Shown: positions 6,891-10,531 of the stretch, piece by piece | Position numbering within the stretch: the first letter of the stretch is position 1 | Layout of the letters: the number at the start of each line of letters is the position of its first letter | From: Bacteroidota bacterium | GTDB taxonomy: Bacteria; Bacteroidota; Ignavibacteria; Ignavibacteriales; Ignavibacteriaceae | Length of the DNA stretch: 10,531 bases | Direction: 5' to 3' | Assembly (NCBI GenBank): GCA_024278655.1 | Contig: JAJRSV010000236.1 | Location: 1 to 10,531 of the forward strand | The notes under the pieces: model-generated | The model's input: only the letters and a program-made list of their open reading frames with translations | What the model was told of the DNA's origin: nothing | The model's database searches: none | Made by a program: the position numbers and the translations under genes

Positions 6891-7571
6891 ATGATTTTTG
6901 AACAGTTTAAGACTACCCTCCCGTTCGACGACCAGAATTATCTGGTTGTCGAGTATCCTGATTTTTTCTATCCGGCAAAAGACAGGAAAGCCAAAGTAAA
7001 AGACTTAGGAAAAAAGTTTGCAGCTATTAACGCATTCTTTTACGATTATCTGAAGAAGTATCATATTCCATGCGCTTATGTTAAGCAGACAAATGATAAT
7101 TCTTTGGTTTACATCAAGTTCAAGGAGCTTCCGTTTTCGGTTAAAATATTAAACTCCGTTGATAAACGAACCGCAAAGCTGTTCGCGAAAAAAGAAGGCG
7201 AGAATTTAGAGCTTCCTGTTTTTGAATATCACTACGGAACTTCTAAAGATTCGATAATTTGCGAAAGTCACTTAATTGCGTTCGATTTATGTACGAATGA
7301 AGATTTGAAAATAATCAACCGCATCTGTTCGAAAGTTAATGCTGTGCTTAAAGCATTTTTCGAAAGAAGAAATGAAACTGTTGCCGAAGTTATTTGTAAC
7401 TTTGGAAAGTACGAAGATAAAATTTATTTAATTGACGATTTTTCGCCGATGAGTTTGAAAATTTTTCCTAACAACGGCGACGATAAAAAATGGGTAAATC
7501 CGTATAAGCTCAATACATCTGCAGAGATGAAAAAATACACGGATTATCTTTATAACATCACCAACGCATAA
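6891..7571 (+). CDS. SAICAR synthetase (PurC)-like protein with altered active-site motifs
   Basis: This 226-residue protein aligns by eye along its whole length with PurC, which ligates aspartate to CAIR in purine synthesis. Recognisable blocks are FAAINAFFYDYLKKYHIP (43-60), LPFSVKILN (80-88), ELPVFEYHY (107-115), an ESHL segment (125-128), LKIINRICSKVNAVLKAFF (139-157) and IDDFSP (181-186). Several residues that bind nucleotides in PurC look changed: the N-terminal GKAK-type loop reads EQFK (4-7), the RNxxAGS block reads LNSVDKR (87-93), the KND-type loop reads GTSKDS (116-121), and the Arg after DEFSP is Lys190. It may therefore be a weak or specialised enzyme, or a pseudoenzyme. ATG at 6891 is chosen because it aligns with the PurC N-terminus; the frame is open upstream, but that part is antisense to ybaB and not protein-like. 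psd starts 6 nt downstream. Family call good, catalytic function doubtful. Confidence 0.7.
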   Translation: MIFEQFKTTLPFDDQNYLVVEYPDFFYPAKDRKAKVKDLGKKFAAINAFFYDYLKKYHIPCAYVKQTNDNSLVYIKFKELPFSVKILNSVDKRTAKLFAKKEGENLELPVFEYHYGTSKDSIICESHLIAFDLCTNEDLKIINRICSKVNAVLKAFFERRNETVAEVICNFGKYEDKIYLIDDFSPMSLKIFPNNGDDKKWVNPYKLNTSAEMKKYTDYLYNITNA

Positions 7572-7577
7572 TAATAT

Positions 7578-8228
7578 ATGTTTACAAAATACGGTTATAC
7601 AACAATTGGAATTGCTGCGATATTATCTTTCTTGCTGATTGTTTTAAGCATTTTCATTAACAACACGGGAATTAAAATTGCACTAATTGTTCTTAGTGTA
7701 ATACTAATTTCCTTCACACTTTATTTTTTCCGCGATCCCGAACGAACTCCGCCAAACAGGGATGATATTATTGTTGCACCTGCCGACGGGAGAATACTTT
7801 TTGTTAAAGAAGTAGTCGATGATAAATTCGTAGGCGGAAGAGCGAACCAGATTTCCATTTTCATGTCGCCTCTTAACGTTCACGTTAACAGAATTCCGAT
7901 CGACGGCAAAGTAGATTATCTTGAATATATTGAGGGAAGATACATTGCCGCATTCGAAGATAAAGCATCGGAATTAAACGAGAGAATGGAAACCGGGATT
8001 ACGAGTAAACACGGAAAAATTTTATTTACGCAGGTTGCCGGTTTTATCGCAAGAAGAATTGTGAACCAACTTAAGCTTGGTGAAGAAGTTAAAATGGGCG
8101 AGCGGTTCGGTATGATTAAGTTTGGAAGCCGTGTTGATGTTATTGCTCCATTAAACTGGAAACCCGTTGTTAAAAAAGACGATAAAGTTGCCGCCGGAGA
8201 ATCAATACTTTTTGAGTTAGAAAAGTAA
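7578..8228 (+). CDS. psd: Phosphatidylserine decarboxylase, short PSD-A type proenzyme
   Basis: The enzyme decarboxylates phosphatidylserine to phosphatidylethanolamine at the inner membrane and uses a pyruvoyl group made by self-cleavage. Of 216 residues, the first 50 form two hydrophobic helices (about 8-27 and 31-51), followed by FFRDPERTPP at 50-59, the APADGRI block at 67-73 (Asp70), and NVHVNR with His102. The cleavage site is the GS pair at 183-184 in KFGSR, in place of the LGST of the longer E. coli-type enzyme; Ser184 would become the pyruvoyl group. Length and motif fit the short PSD-A subgroup. The gene lies 6 nt after the PurC-like gene with no clear Shine-Dalgarno, and pssA begins directly after its stop, placing substrate producer and consumer side by side. 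Confidence 0.95.
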   Translation: MFTKYGYTTIGIAAILSFLLIVLSIFINNTGIKIALIVLSVILISFTLYFFRDPERTPPNRDDIIVAPADGRILFVKEVVDDKFVGGRANQISIFMSPLNVHVNRIPIDGKVDYLEYIEGRYIAAFEDKASELNERMETGITSKHGKILFTQVAGFIARRIVNQLKLGEEVKMGERFGMIKFGSRVDVIAPLNWKPVVKKDDKVAAGESILFELEK

Positions 8229-8945
8229 ATGCGACCAAGAATTACACCTTCCGTTATACCGAATCTCTTTACGTCGATGAACATGTTTTGCGGTTTTCTA
8301 TCTATAGTTACCGCAAGCAACGGCAACTATACTTATGCTGCCTGGCTTATTTTTATCGCCGCTTTATTCGATGCACTCGACGGACTGGTTGCACGGTTAA
8401 CAAACTCGAGCAGCGAACTCGGCGTTGAACTCGATTCACTTTCGGACATCGTAAGTTTCGGTGCCGCTCCTTCTTTTCTTCTTTACAAAACTTATTTCCA
8501 CCAGTTCGATGCAATCGGTATTGTGTTGGCTTCGCTGATTCTAATAGCCGGGGGTTTCCGGCTGGCACGTTTCAATATTCAATTAGTCGGTTTCGAAAAA
8601 TCATTCTTTCTCGGACTTCCGATTCCGTCAGCAGCATTAACAATTGCTTCGTTTGTACTTGCTTATTACGACGACGGTTACAAGCAGCCGTATTCCGATA
8701 CGATTATCCCGATGATAGTAATCCTTTCATACCTTATGGTAAGCAACATCAGGTACGAAACCATTCCTAAGTTCACAATTAAAGGATTAAAGGAAAAACC
8801 GTTTCATTTTCTGTTTCTGTTAATTGCAGTTGCTTTGGTTGTGTTTGCACATAAGAAGGGAATGTTTTACATATTTGTTTTCATGATTGTAATTGGTATT
8901 TTTCGGCACTTCTATTCTTTGATTAAAAACAGAAACAAAGAATAA
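8229..8945 (+). CDS. pssA: CDP-diacylglycerol--serine O-phosphatidyltransferase (phosphatidylserine synthase)
   Basis: This multi-spanning membrane enzyme makes phosphatidylserine from CDP-diacylglycerol and serine, the substrate for the preceding decarboxylase. The CDP-alcohol phosphatidyltransferase signature is intact: D48, D51, G52, A55, R56, G65, D69 and D73 in the spacing D-x2-D-G-x2-A-R-x8-G-x3-D-x3-D. The N-terminal PNLFTSMNMFCGFLSI helix and the following SFGAAPS are typical of the Bacillus-type (membrane) PssA subfamily. About six to eight hydrophobic helices fill the 238 residues, and the end is basic (KNRNKE). The ATG abuts the psd TAA with no gap, which implies coupled translation. 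The psd-pssA pair is a common arrangement in bacteria with this enzyme type. Confidence 0.95.
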   Translation: MRPRITPSVIPNLFTSMNMFCGFLSIVTASNGNYTYAAWLIFIAALFDALDGLVARLTNSSSELGVELDSLSDIVSFGAAPSFLLYKTYFHQFDAIGIVLASLILIAGGFRLARFNIQLVGFEKSFFLGLPIPSAALTIASFVLAYYDDGYKQPYSDTIIPMIVILSYLMVSNIRYETIPKFTIKGLKEKPFHFLFLLIAVALVVFAHKKGMFYIFVFMIVIGIFRHFYSLIKNRNKE

Positions 8946-8977
8946 TTTTATCCATCAAAATCTTTTAGGACATTAAA

Positions 8978-9229
8978 TTGTTCAGAGCAAAAGTTTTAAT
9001 AAAACGCAAACCCTCTATTCTCGATCCGCAGGGAAAAGCTGTTGAGATTGGCGCAAAGCATCTCGGATTGACGAACATAAAAAACACACGAATCGGAAAA
9101 TACATTGAGTTTGATGTTGAAACCGACAACCGCGAATCGGCAGAAAAAGAAGTGAACGATTACTGCAATAAGCTGCTTGCCAACCCGATTATGGAAGATT
9201 ATGAATTCACTTTGGAAGAGGTGAAATGA
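8978..9229 (+). CDS. purS: Phosphoribosylformylglycinamidine synthase subunit PurS
   Basis: PurS is the small subunit that bridges PurL and PurQ in the three-part FGAM synthetase, which carries out the fourth step of purine synthesis. The 83-residue protein has the expected single alpha-beta fold: FRAKVLIKRKPSILDPQGKA at the start, with the conserved LDPQGKAV block, then LGL, the IGKYIEFDVE strand, and a helix with KLLANPIMEDY, all typical. The start is TTG at 8978, preceded by AGGA 7 nt upstream; no ATG precedes the first strand, so the TTG is well supported. The stop overlaps the purQ start as ATGA. The 32-nt gap after pssA holds only this ribosome binding site. The large subunit gene purL is not in the window. 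Confidence 0.95.
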   Translation: MFRAKVLIKRKPSILDPQGKAVEIGAKHLGLTNIKNTRIGKYIEFDVETDNRESAEKEVNDYCNKLLANPIMEDYEFTLEEVK

Positions 9230-9927
9230 ACAAACCTAAATTCGGCGTTGTGGTCTTTCCCGGTTCAAACTGCGACTACGATGCCTTCTACGCTTTACGC
9301 AAAATCTTAAACTACGAAACTAACTTCCTCTGGCATAAAGATACCGACTTAAACGGCAGCGATGTAATTATTCTGCCCGGCGGTTTTTCGTACGGCGATT
9401 ATTTACGAACCGGTGCAATTGCAAGGTTCTCACCGATTATGAACTCGGTAATTGAGTTTGCTAAAAAAGGCGGATACGTAATAGGCATTTGCAACGGTTT
9501 CCAGATTCTGTTGGAAGCGGGATTGCTTCCGGGAGTTTTGTTGAAGAATAATTCACTGAAATTTATCTGCAAAGATGTTTATCTTTCGGTTGAAAATTAT
9601 GACAGTGTTTTTACAAAGGGAATTGACAGAGATAAAGTTTTGAAAATTCCCATTGCACATGGCGAAGGAAATTATTTTACCGATCCGGATACATTGAAAA
9701 AGCTGGAAGATAATAATCAGATTGTATTCAGGTATTCAACAAAGGACGGAAAGATAATTGAAGATGTTAACCCGAACGGTTCGCTGCTTAACATCGCGGG
9801 CATTATAAACAAAGAAGGAAATGTTCTCGGACTAATGCCGCATCCCGAAAGAAGCTGCGATCCGGTGTTGGGAAAGACAGACGGAAGTCTTATATTTAAT
9901 GCATTGGCAAACAACTTATTAAATTAA
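9226..9927 (+). CDS. purQ: Phosphoribosylformylglycinamidine synthase subunit PurQ (glutaminase)
   Basis: PurQ is the class I glutamine amidotransferase subunit of FGAM synthetase; it releases ammonia from glutamine for PurL. The triad is visible: nucleophile Cys89 in GICNGFQ (87-93), His206 and Glu208 in MPHPERS. Other family blocks are VVVFPGSNCDYDA at the N-terminus, LPGGFSYGDYLRTGAIAR at about 50-67, and IPIAHGEGNYF at about 141-151. At 233 residues it is normal length. Translation is coupled to purS by a 4-nt ATGA overlap, and tatA follows after 10 nt. Confidence 0.97.
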   Translation: MNKPKFGVVVFPGSNCDYDAFYALRKILNYETNFLWHKDTDLNGSDVIILPGGFSYGDYLRTGAIARFSPIMNSVIEFAKKGGYVIGICNGFQILLEAGLLPGVLLKNNSLKFICKDVYLSVENYDSVFTKGIDRDKVLKIPIAHGEGNYFTDPDTLKKLEDNNQIVFRYSTKDGKIIEDVNPNGSLLNIAGIINKEGNVLGLMPHPERSCDPVLGKTDGSLIFNALANNLLN

Positions 9928-9937
9928 AGGTGATAAA

Positions 9938-10138
9938 ATGTTTGGTAATTTAGGCGCAGGCGAAATAATCCTGATCTTGCTGGTTATCTTAATTTTATTC
10001 GGTGCTAAAAAAATACCGGAACTTGCAAGAGGAATTGGCAAAGGAATGAGTGAATTCAAAAAGGGATTGAAAGAAGTTGAAGACGAAATAAAAACAGTTG
10101 AGAAAGAAACAAAGGAAATCGATAAAGATCTTAAGTAA
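9938..10138 (+). CDS. tatA: Twin-arginine translocase subunit TatA/TatE
   Basis: TatA subunits assemble on demand with TatBC to move folded proteins with twin-arginine signals across the inner membrane. The 66-residue protein has the standard plan: a short N-terminus MFGNLGAGE, one membrane helix at about 9-21, the hinge LFGAKKIPELARG at about 20-32, an amphipathic helix GIGKGMSEFKKGLKE, then a charged Lys/Glu tail. AAAGGTG lies 5 to 6 nt before the ATG. It follows purQ after 10 nt and ends the plus-strand run. No tatB or tatC is in the window; in many Bacteroidota-like genomes a TatA-type protein and TatC suffice. Confidence 0.95.
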   Translation: MFGNLGAGEIILILLVILILFGAKKIPELARGIGKGMSEFKKGLKEVEDEIKTVEKETKEIDKDLK

Positions 10139-10162
10139 TCCCTCACTGATTAAAAACTTAAC

Positions 10163-10194
10163 AACTGCCGTTTTCGTTTTTGGAAACGGCAGTT
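10163..10194. terminator. Strong hairpin between convergent genes, probably a bidirectional terminator
   Basis: Arms AACTGCCGTTTTC (10163-10175) and GGAAACGGCAGTT (10182-10194) pair over 13 positions with one G-U wobble and a 6-nt loop GTTTTT. It lies 25 nt past the tatA stop and 31 nt past the stop of the convergent amidase gene. On the plus strand no U-run follows; on the minus strand GTTAAGTTTTT follows, so termination of the amidase transcript looks better supported than that of tatA. Confidence 0.75.
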
Positions 10195-10225
10195 AGTCTC
10201 AACACAACATCACCGTAGCATAACT

Positions 10226-10531
10226 CTATTCATCAATAAATCTTTTTGTAATATCACCGTATGAATCGATTCTTCTGTCGCGGAAAAACGGCCAGTTTCT
10301 TCTTATGTATTCCACTCTTCCCATGTCAACATCGGCATAAATTATCTCTTCTTTATCTGCCGAAGCTTGTGCAAGGATCACCCCCTGCGGATCACAAATG
10401 AATGACTGCCCCCAAAATTCGATGCCGTTAGAATCATCGGATGGTTTCTCCAATCCGACTCTGTTTGCTGCCACCACGTAAACACCGTTTGTAATTGCAT
10501 GCCCTCTCTGCACAGTTAACCAAGACTCATA
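10226..10531 (-). CDS. aguB: N-carbamoylputrescine amidase, C-terminal part (5' end outside window)
   Basis: The last 101 residues of a carbon-nitrogen (nitrilase superfamily) hydrolase are present. They start in YESWLTVQRGHAITNGVYVV, continue with the Asn-Arg pair (NRVG), IEFWGQSFICDPQG, then QASADKEEIIYADVD, and end in RRNWPFFRDRRIDSYGD. This C-terminus is characteristic of AguB, which hydrolyses N-carbamoylputrescine to putrescine, carbon dioxide and ammonia as the last step of the agmatine deiminase route. The catalytic Cys and the Glu/Lys partners lie outside the window and cannot be checked. An in-frame GTG at 10513 is inside the conserved helix and is not the start. The partner gene aguA would be expected nearby but is not in the window. 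The gene converges on tatA across the hairpin. Confidence 0.88.
   Translation of the reverse strand, partial: YESWLTVQRGHAITNGVYVVAANRVGLEKPSDDSNGIEFWGQSFICDPQGVILAQASADKEEIIYADVDMGRVEYIRRNWPFFRDRRIDSYGDITKRFIDE

Noticed and set aside
10511..10513. GTG as start of a small 95-residue protein
   Set aside because: It lies inside a conserved helix of the amidase family, and the frame continues upstream without a stop to the window end, so the gene is partial instead of short.
1..10531. CRISPR array, insertion sequence, phage genes, toxin-antitoxin or known defence system
   Set aside because: No regularly spaced repeats, transposase, integrase or defence-family motifs were visible on either strand; nearly all the sequence is accounted for by housekeeping and envelope genes.

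Overview
The window looks like a chromosomal segment from a member of the Bacteroidota/Chlorobiota/Ignavibacteriota group; an Ignavibacteria-like organism fits best. The reasons are moderate-to-low GC, ftsX without an adjacent ftsE, short PSD-A type phosphatidylserine decarboxylase next to pssA, multi-SLBB exporters, tandem lipoproteins, and frequent TTG/GTG starts. This assignment is an inference from protein character, not from a marker gene search.

Minus strand, 6740 down to 1: a long co-directional run reads ybaB - recR - SAM methyltransferase - two small lipoproteins - ftsX - SLBB polysaccharide exporter - Wzz-type protein. The first five genes are packed with 2-nt gaps or overlaps of 4 and 11 nt. 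ftsX follows after 22 nt. An 86-nt AT-rich gap with an inverted repeat separates ftsX from the surface-polysaccharide pair. The last gene starts at a TTG two nt after the SLBB stop and leaves the window open at position 1. It encodes a Wzz-like polysaccharide co-polymerase that continues, without a stop codon, into the Rossmann N-terminus of a UDP-glucuronate decarboxylase-type SDR enzyme. This apparent fusion is the most unusual thing in the window.

Plus strand, 6891 to 10138: after a divergent intergenic region of 150 nt (6741-6890) come a SAICAR-synthetase (PurC)-like protein whose usual active-site motifs are altered, then psd and pssA (the two steps from CDP-diacylglycerol to phosphatidylethanolamine), then purS and purQ (two subunits of FGAM synthetase), then tatA (twin-arginine translocation). 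Gaps are 6, 0, 32, -4 and 10 nt, so the whole set may be one transcription unit.

A strong hairpin at 10163-10194 separates tatA from a convergent minus-strand gene whose C-terminal 101 residues match N-carbamoylputrescine amidase; its start lies beyond the window. I saw no rRNA, tRNA, CRISPR array, insertion sequence or phage signature. No gene-free stretch exceeds about 150 bases.
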